Shown: positions 52,760 to 63,936 of the stretch, piece after piece
How positions within the stretch are numbered: the first letter of the stretch is position 1
How the letters are laid out: each line of letters opens with the position of its first letter
Origin: Planctomycetota bacterium
GTDB lineage: Bacteria > Planctomycetota > UBA1135 > GCA-002686595
Length of the DNA: 64,000 bases
Direction: 5' to 3'
Assembly: GCA_016709875.1 (NCBI GenBank)
Contig: JADJLZ010000007.1
Span: 299,676 to 363,675 of the forward strand
The notes under the pieces: model-generated
What the model saw: only the letters and a program-made list of their open reading frames with translations
What the model was told of the DNA's origin: nothing
The model's database searches: none
Program-made: the position numbers and the translations under genes

Positions 52760-54904
52760 CTACTTGACCGGGAAGCCGCGCTTGCGCATCAGCGCCGACG
52801 TGCCCGGATCGCGGCCGCGGAAGGCGCGGTAGCCCTCGGCGGGATCGACGGTGTTGCCGACCGAAAAGACGTGCTCCTTGAGCTTCTTCGCCGTCGCGGG
52901 ATCCCAGGGGCTGCCGGCCTCGACGAAGGCCTCCCAGGCGTCCGCCGCGAGCGTGTCCGACCACAGGTAGCAGTAGTAGCCGGCCGCGTAGCCGTCGTCG
53001 GCGAACAGGTGCAGGAACTGCGTCGTGCGGTGGCGCATGACGATCTCCTTGGGCATGCCGAGCTCCGCCAGCGTGTCGCGCTCGAAGGCCGCGGGGTCGA
53101 TCGGCTTGTCGGGCGTCGCGGCGAGGTGCAGCTTCATGTCCACCAGCGCGGCCGAGAGGTACTCGACCGTCGCGAAGCCCTGGTTGAAGGTCGAAGCGCG
53201 CTCGATCTTCTCGACCAGCTCGTGCGGCATCGGTTGGCCGGTCTGGTAGTGCAGCGCGAACTGGTTCAGCACCTCGGGCGTCTCGACCCAGTGCTCGAGC
53301 ACCTGGCTGGGGAACTCGACGTAGTCGGTGAAGACCGCGGTGCCCGAGAGCGAGGGGTAGTCGACGTTCGAGAGCAGGCCGTGCAGCGCGTGGCCGAACT
53401 CGTGGAACATCGTGGTCGCGTCGTCCCAGCTGATCAGCACCGGCTGCCCGGGCGTACCCTTCACGAAGTTCGTGTTGTTCGAGACGATCGTCGTGATCGG
53501 CTGGTCGAAGCGCTCCTGGTTGCGGTAGGCGTTCATCCACGCGCCCGAGCGCTTGCCGTTGCGCGCATAGGGATCGAAGTACCACAGGCCGACGTGCTTG
53601 CCGTTGGCGTCCGTGACCTCGTAGACCTGCTCCTCGGGGACGACGGTCGCGATGCCCGAGAGCGGCTTGAACTCCAGGCCGAAGAGGCGCTTGGCCGTGT
53701 AGAACAGCGCGTCGCGCATCTTGTCCAGCTGCAGGTAGGGCGTCATCGCGTTCTGGTCCAGGTCGTACTTCGCCTTGCGCACCTTCTCGGCGTAGTAGCG
53801 GTAGTCCCAGCCCTCGATCGTGATGCCCGCTCCTTCCTTGTCGGAGAGCGCCTGCATGTCGGCGACTTCCTCGTGCACGCGTGCGACGGCCGGCTTCCAG
53901 ACGTCCTCCATCAGTTTGAGCGTCGCCTCGGGCGTCTTGGCCATCGACTGGTCCAGGCGCCAGTGCGCGTGCGAGGCGAAGCCCAGGAGCTTCGCGCGCT
54001 CGGCGCGCAGCTCGAGGATCTGCGTGATCAGCTGCTTCGTGTCGTGTGAATCGCCGTTGTTGCCACGGCTGTAGAAGTTGCGCCAGACCTTCTCGCGCAG
54101 GTCGCGCCGGTCGGAGTAGGTCAGGAAGGGATCCATGCTCGAGCGCGTGTTGAGGATCGCCCACTGGCCCGGCTTGCCGCGCGATTCGGCGTTGGCTGCG
54201 GCCGCGCTCTTGACCGAGTCCGGCAGCCCGGCGAGATCGCTCTCCTGCTCGAGGAACATCACGTAGCCGTTCTCGTCGGCCATCACGTTCTGGTTGAAGC
54301 TCGCGAAGAGGCTCGCGAGGCGCGAGTTGATCTCGGTCATGCGCGCCTTGCTCTGGGCGTCGAGCTTCGCGCCGGCGTGCACGAAGTTCGAGTAGTCCAG
54401 CCACACCAGGCGCTGCTGCTCGCTCGTGAGCTTCGAGCGCTCGCGCGTGGCGTAGACCGCGGCGATGCGCGCGAAGAGCTTCTCGTTCTGGACGATCTTG
54501 TCGCCGAACTCGGAGAGCTTGGGCGCCATCTCGTTCTCGACCGCCTGGAACTCGGGCGTGCTCATCGTCGACTGGTAGATGTCGAAGACGGTGCGCACGC
54601 GCGCGAAGCTGCGGCCGGCCTTCTCCATCGCCGCGATGGTGTTCTCGAAGTTGGGCGCGGCCTTGTCGTTCGCGATCGCGTCGATCTCGGCCAGGTTCTC
54701 CGCCATCGCGCTCTCGAGCGCGGGCTTGAAGTCGGCGATGCGCACGCTCGCGAGCGGCGGCAGGCCGCCGAAGGGACCGGACCAGGGAGCGAGCAGCGGG
54801 TTGCTGCTGGCGGGCTTTGCGGGGCTCGTGGGGCTCGGAGAGTTCGTCACGGAGTTGCAGCCGAGGAGGGCCAGGAGGGAGAGGACAGGGAGGAGGCGCG
54901 TCAT
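52760..54904 (-). CDS. M3-family zinc metallopeptidase lipoprotein (Dcp/oligopeptidase A-like)
   Basis: A 714-residue peptidase. The N-terminus MTRLLPVLSLLALLGCNSVT has a lipobox LLGC, so it is probably tethered to a membrane. The M3 zinc motif is DATTMFHEFGHALHGLLSNV (HEFGH, about residue 490), followed by VEFPSQVLEHW, which contributes the third ligand. Upstream are QNVMADENGYVMFLEQESDL and FLTYSDRRDLREKVWRNFYS, typical of Dcp/OpdA. It cleaves short peptides. It lies 42 bases after spoVR on the same strand, so it may be cotranscribed with the prkA operon. Intact. Confidence 0.94.
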   Translation of the reverse strand: MTRLLPVLSLLALLGCNSVTNSPSPTSPAKPASSNPLLAPWSGPFGGLPPLASVRIADFKPALESAMAENLAEIDAIANDKAAPNFENTIAAMEKAGRSFARVRTVFDIYQSTMSTPEFQAVENEMAPKLSEFGDKIVQNEKLFARIAAVYATRERSKLTSEQQRLVWLDYSNFVHAGAKLDAQSKARMTEINSRLASLFASFNQNVMADENGYVMFLEQESDLAGLPDSVKSAAAANAESRGKPGQWAILNTRSSMDPFLTYSDRRDLREKVWRNFYSRGNNGDSHDTKQLITQILELRAERAKLLGFASHAHWRLDQSMAKTPEATLKLMEDVWKPAVARVHEEVADMQALSDKEGAGITIEGWDYRYYAEKVRKAKYDLDQNAMTPYLQLDKMRDALFYTAKRLFGLEFKPLSGIATVVPEEQVYEVTDANGKHVGLWYFDPYARNGKRSGAWMNAYRNQERFDQPITTIVSNNTNFVKGTPGQPVLISWDDATTMFHEFGHALHGLLSNVDYPSLSGTAVFTDYVEFPSQVLEHWVETPEVLNQFALHYQTGQPMPHELVEKIERASTFNQGFATVEYLSAALVDMKLHLAATPDKPIDPAAFERDTLAELGMPKEIVMRHRTTQFLHLFADDGYAAGYYCYLWSDTLAADAWEAFVEAGSPWDPATAKKLKEHVFSVGNTVDPAEGYRAFRGRDPGTSALMRKRGFPVK

Positions 54905-54946
54905 GGCGCGGCAGGATACCCGCCGCGCGGCGCGCGAGCACGCCTG

Positions 54947-56344
54947 CTAGGCCGTCTCCTTGCCCGCGCCCGCCGGCGCGGGTTCGGACAAGCGCACTTC
55001 CTTGCCGTCGCTGGTCAAGTGCCGCGGCGAACCCTCCTCCTGCGTGAAGAGGTGCACGGGCTTCCTCCACATCTGCGCCAGCGTCTTGAGCGTCTCCCCC
55101 GCCGCGGCGAGCTCGAGGTCGCGGCCGTCGTGGTGGTGCTCGAGCGCCAGCTCGCCGCGGCCCTGGTGGTCGTCGTCGACGAGCTCGATGCGCGGCATGC
55201 CGGCCCACGAGAACTGCTGCAGCAACTTCTCCTTGACGGTCTTCCAGTCGCGCTCGAGCACTTCGGTGCGGCCCGTGCGGCTGTTCTTGCCGTAGACGAA
55301 AAACCCGCTCTTCTCGGCGAATTCCTCATCGGCGAGCTCGTCGAGGAAGCTCGCGTCGTTGTGGATGCGGCGCAGGCGGAAGAGGTCGAGGCCGCGCTCC
55401 TGGGCGTGGCGCCAGAGCTCGATGCCGAGCTTGTAGGGGTTGAGCTGTCCGGGTGCGGTGGCCGTCGCGCCGCTGTGGCAATCGGCGAAGTCGACCACCT
55501 CGGAGGGCTCGAGCACGCCGCCGGTCAGGATGCGGCTGTGCCAGAGCGAGGCCCAGCCCTCGTTCATGACCTTGGTCATGCGCTGCGGCAGGAAGTAGTA
55601 GGCCTCGTCGCGCACGATGCGCACGATCTCGCACTGCCAGGGCTCGAGCTCGCAGCGCTCGATCAGGAATCCGAGCACGTCGTGCGTGGGCAGCTCGGCG
55701 CGCGAGCGTTCGCGTTGCGGCGTCCCGCTGCGGCGTTCGCCGCCCTGCATGACCGCGTCCAGCGAACGGCGCGCGCGCTCGACGGCGCCGCTGCGCTCGT
55801 CCTCGCCGCGGCGGTTCTGCATGTACTCCCGCAGCGGCAGGAAGGGATCGACGAGGTTGTCCAGCGCCAGCGCTCGGTCGAGGAAGATCTCGACCGTGTC
55901 CTGTCCCAGGCGATCGATGAATTCGCGCAGGCGCGTGGCGTGGTCGGCCATGCGGTCGAGCATCTTGCGCTCGGTCGGCTGGAACCAGACGTTGTGCTTG
56001 AAGAAGTCGGCGTGGCCGCAGACGTGCGCGATCACGAGCTTCTGCTCCATGTCGGAGTTCGTGCGCACGAGGTAGGCGTAGGCCGGGTCGTTGTTGATCA
56101 CGAGCTCGTAGATCTTCGAGAGCCCGTACTTGTGGCCCTTCTCGAGGCGCTCGTAGTCCATGCCGAAGCGCCAGGAGGGATAGCGCACGGGGAAGCCGCC
56201 GTAGGCCGCGAGCGCGTTGACGTCACTGGCGTCGACCATCTCGAAGACGATGTCGAGGAAGTCCAGGCCGCGCGCGCGCGCGATGGCCTGGATGCGCTGC
56301 ACCTCGTCGCGCAGGCCGGGCGGCAGCTCGTTCGCGCGGCTCAT
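54947..56344 (-). CDS. spoVR: SpoVR family protein
   Basis: A 465-residue member of the SpoVR/YcgB family, whose gene is usually with prkA and yeaH. Conserved features are MDYERLEKGHKYGLSKIYEL, NNDPAYAYLVRTNSDMEQKL, IAHVCGHADFFKHNVWFQPT and REYMQNRRGEDERSG. The family is implicated in cortex formation in sporulating Bacillus and in stress responses elsewhere, but its biochemistry is unknown. The HVCGHADFF motif is reminiscent of a metal site. The ATG at 56344 lies one base after the yeaH stop, so translation is coupled. Confidence 0.95.
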   Translation of the reverse strand: MSRANELPPGLRDEVQRIQAIARARGLDFLDIVFEMVDASDVNALAAYGGFPVRYPSWRFGMDYERLEKGHKYGLSKIYELVINNDPAYAYLVRTNSDMEQKLVIAHVCGHADFFKHNVWFQPTERKMLDRMADHATRLREFIDRLGQDTVEIFLDRALALDNLVDPFLPLREYMQNRRGEDERSGAVERARRSLDAVMQGGERRSGTPQRERSRAELPTHDVLGFLIERCELEPWQCEIVRIVRDEAYYFLPQRMTKVMNEGWASLWHSRILTGGVLEPSEVVDFADCHSGATATAPGQLNPYKLGIELWRHAQERGLDLFRLRRIHNDASFLDELADEEFAEKSGFFVYGKNSRTGRTEVLERDWKTVKEKLLQQFSWAGMPRIELVDDDHQGRGELALEHHHDGRDLELAAAGETLKTLAQMWRKPVHLFTQEEGSPRHLTSDGKEVRLSEPAPAGAGKETA

Positions 56345-56345
56345 T

Positions 56346-57449
56346 TCAACGTCCCCGCCCCAGGAACTCGCGGATCGCGTCGGCGATGCCCTCGCGGTCG
56401 TTGATCGAGGCCGTGACGAGGTTCTCCGTGCCGACCAGCGCCGCGTCGAGGTCCTTCTTGAATTGTCCCGAGCCGTAGGCGCTCTTCACCTGGCCGTAGC
56501 AGAACTGGTTCACGCGCGGCAGCAACTCGTCGCGCAAGAGCGACACGCAGCGCTCGGTGTCGCGCGCCGACCAGTTGTCGCCGTCGGAGTAGTGGAACGG
56601 GTAGATGTTCCAGTCCTCGGGCCGGTACTTGTCGAGCACCAGCTGCAGCACCAGCTCGTAGGCCGAGGAGATCTTGGTGCCGCCGGATTCGCGCAGGTGG
56701 AAGAAGGACTGCTGGTCGACGATCTTCGCCACCGCGTCGTGGACGATGTAGACGACCTCGAGGTTCTTGTACTGGCTGCGCAGCCAGGTGTCGATCCAGA
56801 AGGCCTTGATGCGCACGATGTCCTTCTGCTCGCGGCCCATCGAGCCCGACACGTCCATGACGTGGAAGATCACGGCCGAGGAGTCGGGCTGCGGCTGGCT
56901 CTTGCGCCAGCGAAAGCGCTCGTCCTCCGCGATCGGCACCACGCGCGGATCGGAGAGATCGAGCTTGCCGCTGGCGATCTCGCGCCGCAGCGCGTTGCGG
57001 TAGGTGCGGCGGAAGTGGCGCAAGGAGCGCGGGCCGCGCTCGCGCAGACCGCTGTAGCGGCCGCCCTCGCTGTCGATGCAGCGGTCGCCGCGCGGACGGA
57101 TGTCGGGCAGCTCGAGCTCCTCGCCGAGCATGCGCGCGAGCTCCTCGAGCTCGACCTCGACCTCGAACAGGTGCTGGCCCTCCTGCTCGCCGGCGGCGCC
57201 CGCCCCCTCGCCCTCCTTGGGTTCGCCCTCGACCGGATCGCCCTTGTCGCCGGGCCCCTGGCCGACGCCCTTCTTGTTTTCGCCAAAGCGCAGGCGTGGC
57301 AACTCGATCTGCGGGACGGGGATCGAGACCGCGTGCTCGCCGCGCCGGCCGAGCAGTTCGCTCGTGGAAAGGTACTTGCGCAGGTCGCCGCGCAAACGCC
57401 CGCGCACGATCTCGCGGAAGCGCGCCCGATCGCGTTCGATGCGGAACAT
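56346..57449 (-). CDS. yeaH: YeaH/YhbH family protein (DUF444, von Willebrand-type)
   Basis: A 367-residue member of the DUF444 family. It has an N-terminal region with DRARFREIVRGRLRGDLRKY and a VWA-like domain from about 150 with a metal-binding D-x-S-x-S (VIFHVMDVSGSMGREQKDIV, about residue 200) and SGGTKISSAYELVLQLVLDK. It is usually about 420 residues in gammaproteobacteria; the linker, rich in E/G, is shorter here. It acts with PrkA in nutrient-stress and nitrogen-starvation signalling. It lies 20 bases after prkA and one base before spoVR. Confidence 0.95.
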   Translation of the reverse strand: MFRIERDRARFREIVRGRLRGDLRKYLSTSELLGRRGEHAVSIPVPQIELPRLRFGENKKGVGQGPGDKGDPVEGEPKEGEGAGAAGEQEGQHLFEVEVELEELARMLGEELELPDIRPRGDRCIDSEGGRYSGLRERGPRSLRHFRRTYRNALRREIASGKLDLSDPRVVPIAEDERFRWRKSQPQPDSSAVIFHVMDVSGSMGREQKDIVRIKAFWIDTWLRSQYKNLEVVYIVHDAVAKIVDQQSFFHLRESGGTKISSAYELVLQLVLDKYRPEDWNIYPFHYSDGDNWSARDTERCVSLLRDELLPRVNQFCYGQVKSAYGSGQFKKDLDAALVGTENLVTASINDREGIADAIREFLGRGR

Positions 57450-57469
57450 GCGTGCCCCTCTCCCGCCGC

Positions 57470-59518
<2,049 letters not shown>

Positions 59519-59549
59519 GGACTGGCGTTCCGTCGCCTCGGGGAGGCCT

Positions 59550-59569
59550 GGGGGGGGCACTTCCCCCCC
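59550..59569. promoter_or_regulatory. G7/C7 hairpin in the prkA leader
   Basis: A run of seven or eight G (59550-59557) pairs with seven C (59563-59569) across a five-base loop, about 32 bases upstream of the prkA start on the minus strand. A smaller CCTC/GAGG stem sits between it and the gene. It could affect translation or transcript end formation. Such homopolymers are also error-prone in sequencing. Confidence 0.4.
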
Positions 59570-59693
59570 ATCGTCGCGATCCCCTGAAAGCTGTAGTCCT
59601 CGGGCCGGACCCTAGGACGCGCGGGCTGGGCTTCCGAGGGAGCGGGGTTCATTCCTTGGACGGGAACCCTGCGGATCGTGGAAGATCGCGGGC

Positions 59694-60633
59694 ATGGAGC
59701 TCCTCGGCACTCTTCTGCGCGCCTGCCTGTTCGCCAGCCTCGTCAGCGCCCCACTCGCCTGCGATTCGCCCGGCGGCGCGGAGCTGCACTTCGATTCGGA
59801 ACGCTGCTGGAAGGACCTGGAGCACATCGTCGCCTTCGGCGCACGCCCGGCCGGATCCAAGGAGCTCGGCGAGCTGCGCAAATGGCTCGTCACCGAGTTG
59901 CAGGCGACCGGAATGGAGCCCAAGCGCGAGGCCTTCGAAGCGCAGACGCCCGCCGGCCCGATCGCGATGGAGAACGTCTACGTCGATCTCGCCGCGGCCG
60001 ACCCAAGGCGGAGATGGTGATCCTCGCCTCGCACTACGACACCAAGCTCGCCCGGGGACGCTTCGCGCGCCCCTTCGTCGGCGCGAACGACGGCGGCTCG
60101 AGCACGGCCGTGCTGCTCGAACTCGCGCGCGCGCTGGCGAAGGCCGGGCCGCGCACGCTCACCTACCGCTTCCTGTTCCTCGACGGCGAGGAGGCCGTGC
60201 GCTGGGACTGGGCCGGCGAGGACAACACCTACGGCTCGCGCCAGCACGCGCAGGCGCTCCCAGCGGGCGCCGCGGCGCAAGTCGCGCGTTCATCCTGCTC
60301 GACATGGTCGGCGACCAGGAGCTCAAGATCTTCCGCGACACGAACTCCGACCGCCGGTTGCAGACCATCTTCTTCGACGCCGCGCGCAAGGCCGGTCTGG
60401 GCAAGCACGTCGACGGCACCGCCGAGGAGATCAGCGACGACCACCTGCGCTTCCGCGACGCGGGCATCCCGACGCTCGACCTGATCGACCTGGATTTCGG
60501 GCCGGGCAACTCCTACTGGCACACGCCCGACGATTCGCTCGAACACTGCTCGAAGGACTCGCTCGACGTGGCGGGCAAGCTCGTGCTCGCGGGGCTGCCG
60601 GGCCTGGAGAAGGATTTCCGCAGGACGCGCTAG
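59694..60633 (+). CDS. M28-family glutaminyl-cyclase-like protein, broken by two frameshifts
   Basis: Three frames together encode a protein of about 310 residues. Frame 1 (59694 to about 60004) gives a signal peptide with MELLGTLLRACLFASLVSAP and a Cys, then HIVAFGARPAGSKELGELRK. Frame 2 (about 60004 to 60282) has VILASHYDTKLARGRFARPF, VGANDGGSSTAVLLELARAL and FLFLDGEEAVRWDWAGEDNT, with H-x-D, D and EE metal residues. Frame 3 (about 60282 to 60633) has SRAFILLDMVGDQELK and SYWHTPDDSLEHCSKDS. One base missing at about 60004 and another at about 60282 restore the reading. The W-x-x-D-G-E-E-A and YGSR pattern is glutaminyl-cyclase-like. It is a pseudogene or has sequence errors. Confidence 0.78.
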
Positions 60634-60643
60634 GCGCGCGCGC

Positions 60644-62062
60644 TCACTTCCCGGACGCGACCACCGAGACCAGCGGCTGCGCCAGGCGCAGCGAGCCCGA
60701 GCGCAGCGAGTCGAAGTCGAGCACCAGCGTCGAGCGCTCCTCTGCCTCGAGCACCAGGCGCAGCGTGCACTCCTCCCCGCCCGCGAGCGCGTCGAGGAAC
60801 AGCGGCGGCGCGCGCAGCGGGAGCTCCTCGAAGCTCTCGCGCTCGCCGCTGCGCGCGGCGGCGCTGATCCAGCGCGCACCCGAAACCTTGAGCGAGAGCG
60901 AGCGCGGGCGCACGAGCGGCCGCTGGCCCTCGCCGGCGGTCGAGAAGAAGCCCGCGTTGCGCACCGGCACGTCGACGAGCCAGGTCGTGTTCGAGAGGCG
61001 CTCGATGCGCAGCGGGCCGGCGACCAGGTGCGGCAGCGCGCCCGCGCGGCGCGCGACGAGCGTGGCGGGGTCGCTGCTCGAGAGCTCTCCGGGCAGAGGG
61101 ACCTCGAGCAGCAGCACCGGCAGCAGCAGCTCGTTCGCGGCGAAGCGTTCGAGGCTCGCGGGAAGCGAAGCCAGTTCGCGTTCGGAGAGCTTGCGCATGT
61201 TCGCGCCGGCGGGGCTCGCGTCGTCTCCCGCCCCGGGCGCGGCCGCGCGCTCGCCTTCGCGCGCCAGGAGGATCGCGCAGGCGATGTTGCTGCGGCGCTG
61301 CAGGAACTCCGCGATCGAGCGCGACTCGGCGCGCGAGAGCGGGTACGGGCCCTGGCCGCTCGCTGCACCGCCGCGCGCGTCCCAGCCCTGCGGGAAATCG
61401 CGCGCGAGTTCGACCGCGGGACCGGCCTGCAGCTCGTCGGCCGGCCCGTGCAGCGCGCGGTCGGGCTCGGGCAGCGCGATCAGGTAGAGCGCATTCTCCT
61501 TCAGGAACTTCGTCCAGGCGTCGCTCGGCTGCGCGCACAGCGCGGCAACCGAGTCGAGGAACACGAAGGAGGCGGGCGGCGGGAGCTCGGCGGTCGCGGC
61601 GCCCGCGGCGAAGGGCGAGCGCGGGTCGAGCGTCGCGAAGAAGGCCGGACGGTGGTCGCGCTCGGCGCCCGCGTGCTCGCCGAGCGCGAGTACGACGAGT
61701 TCGCGGCCTGCGCGCGTCTTGCCGATCGAGAAACGCTCGATGCGGTCGGGGTAGGCGTGCGCCAGAGCGTCGAGCGCGGCGAGCCAGGCCTGCTCGTCGA
61801 CGCGGCCGCGCGCGTCGCGCGGGAGGGCCGCAAAGGAAGGAACGCGCACCGGCGCGTTCTCCTGCGCGGCCGCGCTCGCGGGCGGTTCGACGACGGGCGC
61901 CGGCGGCGTCTGGACGGGCGGCGTCTGGACGGGCGGCGTCTGGACGGGCGGCGTCTGCACCGGCGTCTGCACCGGGGTTTGGACAGGCGGATCCTGCGCC
62001 GGAGCGGGCGGCGGGTCCTGCAGCGCGAGGACGAGCGCAAGTCCGATCGCGAACCAGCTCAC
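60644..62062 (-). CDS. Secreted M14-like protein with altered zinc site and proline-rich linker
   Basis: A 472-residue protein from GTG at 62062, overlapping the stop of the upstream gene (GTGA). A short signal-like N-terminus (VSWFAIGLALVLALQ) is followed by a tandem VQTPP linker (residues 25-60). The domain from about residue 95 has the M14 beginning RIERFSIGKTRAGRELVVLA. The HxxE site is read as L145-D146-P147-R148-S149, so the zinc His and Glu are replaced while Arg is kept. The C-terminus (about 300-472) is a beta domain. It is paralogous to the upstream gene 62059-63936, which shows the same substitution. It is probably not a peptidase. Confidence 0.72.
   Translation of the reverse strand: MSWFAIGLALVLALQDPPPAPAQDPPVQTPVQTPVQTPPVQTPPVQTPPVQTPPAPVVEPPASAAAQENAPVRVPSFAALPRDARGRVDEQAWLAALDALAHAYPDRIERFSIGKTRAGRELVVLALGEHAGAERDHRPAFFATLDPRSPFAAGAATAELPPPASFVFLDSVAALCAQPSDAWTKFLKENALYLIALPEPDRALHGPADELQAGPAVELARDFPQGWDARGGAASGQGPYPLSRAESRSIAEFLQRRSNIACAILLAREGERAAAPGAGDDASPAGANMRKLSERELASLPASLERFAANELLLPVLLLEVPLPGELSSSDPATLVARRAGALPHLVAGPLRIERLSNTTWLVDVPVRNAGFFSTAGEGQRPLVRPRSLSLKVSGARWISAAARSGERESFEELPLRAPPLFLDALAGGEECTLRLVLEAEERSTLVLDFDSLRSGSLRLAQPLVSVVASGK
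61904..61989. repeat. Tandem 15-bp coding repeats (V-Q-T-P-P linker)
   Basis: GCGTCTGGACGGGCG recurs with 15-base spacing at 61906, 61921 and 61936, then in degenerate copies to about 61989. It encodes repeated VQTPP in the linker of the M14-like protein. Copy number variation by slippage would stay in frame. Confidence 0.8.
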
Positions 62063-63936
62063 GGCTTGACCTCGCGGCGGATGGGTGCGGTGAACGGGCT
62101 CTGGATCGCGACCTGGAAGACGGAGTTCGGCGGCGCCGTCGCGACCCAGCGCAGCTCGCGCGAACTCGCGCCGCCGGGCAGGTCGGGCAGCAGGATCTGC
62201 TCCTCGCCTACGAGCAGGCGTGCGCCGGGCGGCAGCACGAGCGCGAGCTCGAGCGAGGCCGGACGGACGGCGAGCCCGGGGCTCTTGGCCCAGTTCGCGC
62301 TGGTCGAAAGTGCGCTCGGCAGGCGGCCCTTGTTCTCGACGCGCACGCGGATCGTGCACACCTCGCCGTCGCGCTTGCGCTCGACGACGCGCACGTCGAG
62401 CGCGGGCAGCGCGCGCAGGCATTCGAGCACGAACGCGCCGCTCGGGCCGACCGCCGCGCCCAGGCTCTTCTCGGGCGGATTGAGGCGCAGGAGCGGATCG
62501 AAGCCGCCGACGAGCGCGGTGCGTCCGCCCTCGAGCTCGACGGGGTGCCAGTCGGTGAAGCCGATGCCGCCGCGCGTGTTGTCGAGCCAGTGCATCCAGG
62601 CCAAGCCAACCTCGTCGGGCGGCGGCGGACTGCTGTCGGACTGCGCGTGCGGTTCGTCCAGGCGCGCGTCGGTCAGGTTGACCGAGCGCGCGCCCGGCCC
62701 CGACTCCACCAGCGGGCCCCAGAGCGCGACCTCGGCGCCCATCGCGCCCAGCACCTCGTGCACCCACTCGAGCGCGGCGCCGGGCTGCGCTGCGCCGTGC
62801 GCCTGAGCCAGCGTGCGCGCCTGCACGTACGCGCGGTTGCTCGTGCGCGCGAGCAGGCTCGCGAGCGTGTCGCAGGCATTGGCCTCGAGCGGCGGTCGTG
62901 CGGTTCCCTCGGCGGAGGCGAAGGCGATCTCGCCGTGCTCGCCCTGGAAGAGCAGCACGAGCACGGTGCGCCGCGCGAGCCACAGGTCGGCGAGCGCGCG
63001 CGCCAGCGGCGCACTGAGCGGCAGCGGGCGCGACCAGGTCGCCGTGTCGCGCTTCTCCCAGCCCACGGGAAAGGAACGGTCGAGCTGGATGCCGCCGGGC
63101 GGGTCCTCGTTGTAGCGGCCGTCGCCGTCGTCGTCGCGGCCCTCGACCAGGCGCTTGTAGCGCACTGGATCGAAAGGTCGCGCGCGCACGAGCAAGCGCG
63201 GATCGCTCGAGCGCGTCCACTCGCCGTCGGGGTCCTCGATCAGCATCTCGAGGATCGCGCCGTCCTTGTCGAGGTCGTCGGGCCCGTCCTCGTCGACGCG
63301 GCCGTCGCCGTCGTCGTCCACCGGCGTCAGATCGCGGCCGTCGCCCTTGCCCGAGCGCGCGAGCTCGAGCGCGTCGGGCGAGGCGCAGGGCAGCGCGCAG
63401 ATCGCGATGCCGGCGGGCAGCTCGGCGGCGTGCGCGAAGAGCTCGGAGCAGGCCTTGAGCACCGCCTCGCAACCCGAGTACGAACGCCCGTCGAGGCCTC
63501 CGACGAGGAACACGGTCGGCCGCGATGCCAGTTCGGCGCCCTCAGGGTTGCCGAAGGCGATCCCGTGCACTGCGTGAGCGCCCGCGGAGGTACCCAGTTC
63601 GAGGCGTTCGACCTGCAGCGCGCCCGGGCTGCTCGCCAGAGCCTCGACGAAGGCGTCGATCTCGGCCTGCGAGTGGTAGCGCGGCGCCCAGACGGGCGGC
63701 ACGCTCGCCTGCGGGGCGGCCGCCGGGGTCGGGACAGCAGCGGCGGGCGGGGTCTCCTGCCCCCCCGAAGGCTCGGCGGGCGGCTCCTGGACGGGTGGGG
63801 CGGGTGCGGGGGCGGGGGCGGGTGCGGGGTCCTGGAGCCGGGGCGAGGCCTGGGCGCCGGGGCGGCCCAATGCGCAGCCGAGCACCGCGGCTAGCGCCAC
63901 GGGCCGCATCCATTGCTGCCTCCGCCCTCGTTGCAT
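62059..63936 (-). CDS. Secreted M14-like protein with altered zinc site and calcium-type DxD repeats
   Basis: A 625-residue exported protein (signal region from MRPVALAAVLGCALG, then an APAPAP linker). It has a M14 carboxypeptidase core with two Asp-rich loops typical of calcium binding, VDDDGDGRVDEDGPDDLDKD and EGRDDDGDGRYNEDPPGG, and QLDRSFPVGWEK where M14 enzymes have DLNRNFP. The zinc motif HxxE is GLDGRSY (residues 147-153): D149 replaces His and S152 replaces Glu, and the third-ligand region LLFQGEHGEI has Gln where a His is expected. It is therefore probably a non-enzymatic binding protein. It is translated just before its paralogue 60644-62062. Confidence 0.8.
   Translation of the reverse strand: MQRGRRQQWMRPVALAAVLGCALGRPGAQASPRLQDPAPAPAPAPAPPVQEPPAEPSGGQETPPAAAVPTPAAAPQASVPPVWAPRYHSQAEIDAFVEALASSPGALQVERLELGTSAGAHAVHGIAFGNPEGAELASRPTVFLVGGLDGRSYSGCEAVLKACSELFAHAAELPAGIAICALPCASPDALELARSGKGDGRDLTPVDDDGDGRVDEDGPDDLDKDGAILEMLIEDPDGEWTRSSDPRLLVRARPFDPVRYKRLVEGRDDDGDGRYNEDPPGGIQLDRSFPVGWEKRDTATWSRPLPLSAPLARALADLWLARRTVLVLLFQGEHGEIAFASAEGTARPPLEANACDTLASLLARTSNRAYVQARTLAQAHGAAQPGAALEWVHEVLGAMGAEVALWGPLVESGPGARSVNLTDARLDEPHAQSDSSPPPPDEVGLAWMHWLDNTRGGIGFTDWHPVELEGGRTALVGGFDPLLRLNPPEKSLGAAVGPSGAFVLECLRALPALDVRVVERKRDGEVCTIRVRVENKGRLPSALSTSANWAKSPGLAVRPASLELALVLPPGARLLVGEEQILLPDLPGGASSRELRWVATAPPNSVFQVAIQSPFTAPIRREVKP

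Noticed and set aside
52674..55208. An 844-codon minus-strand frame overlapping the M3 peptidase
   Set aside because: The overlapping frame 52760-54904 contains HEFGH and a lipobox; the longer one is Arg/His-rich noise.
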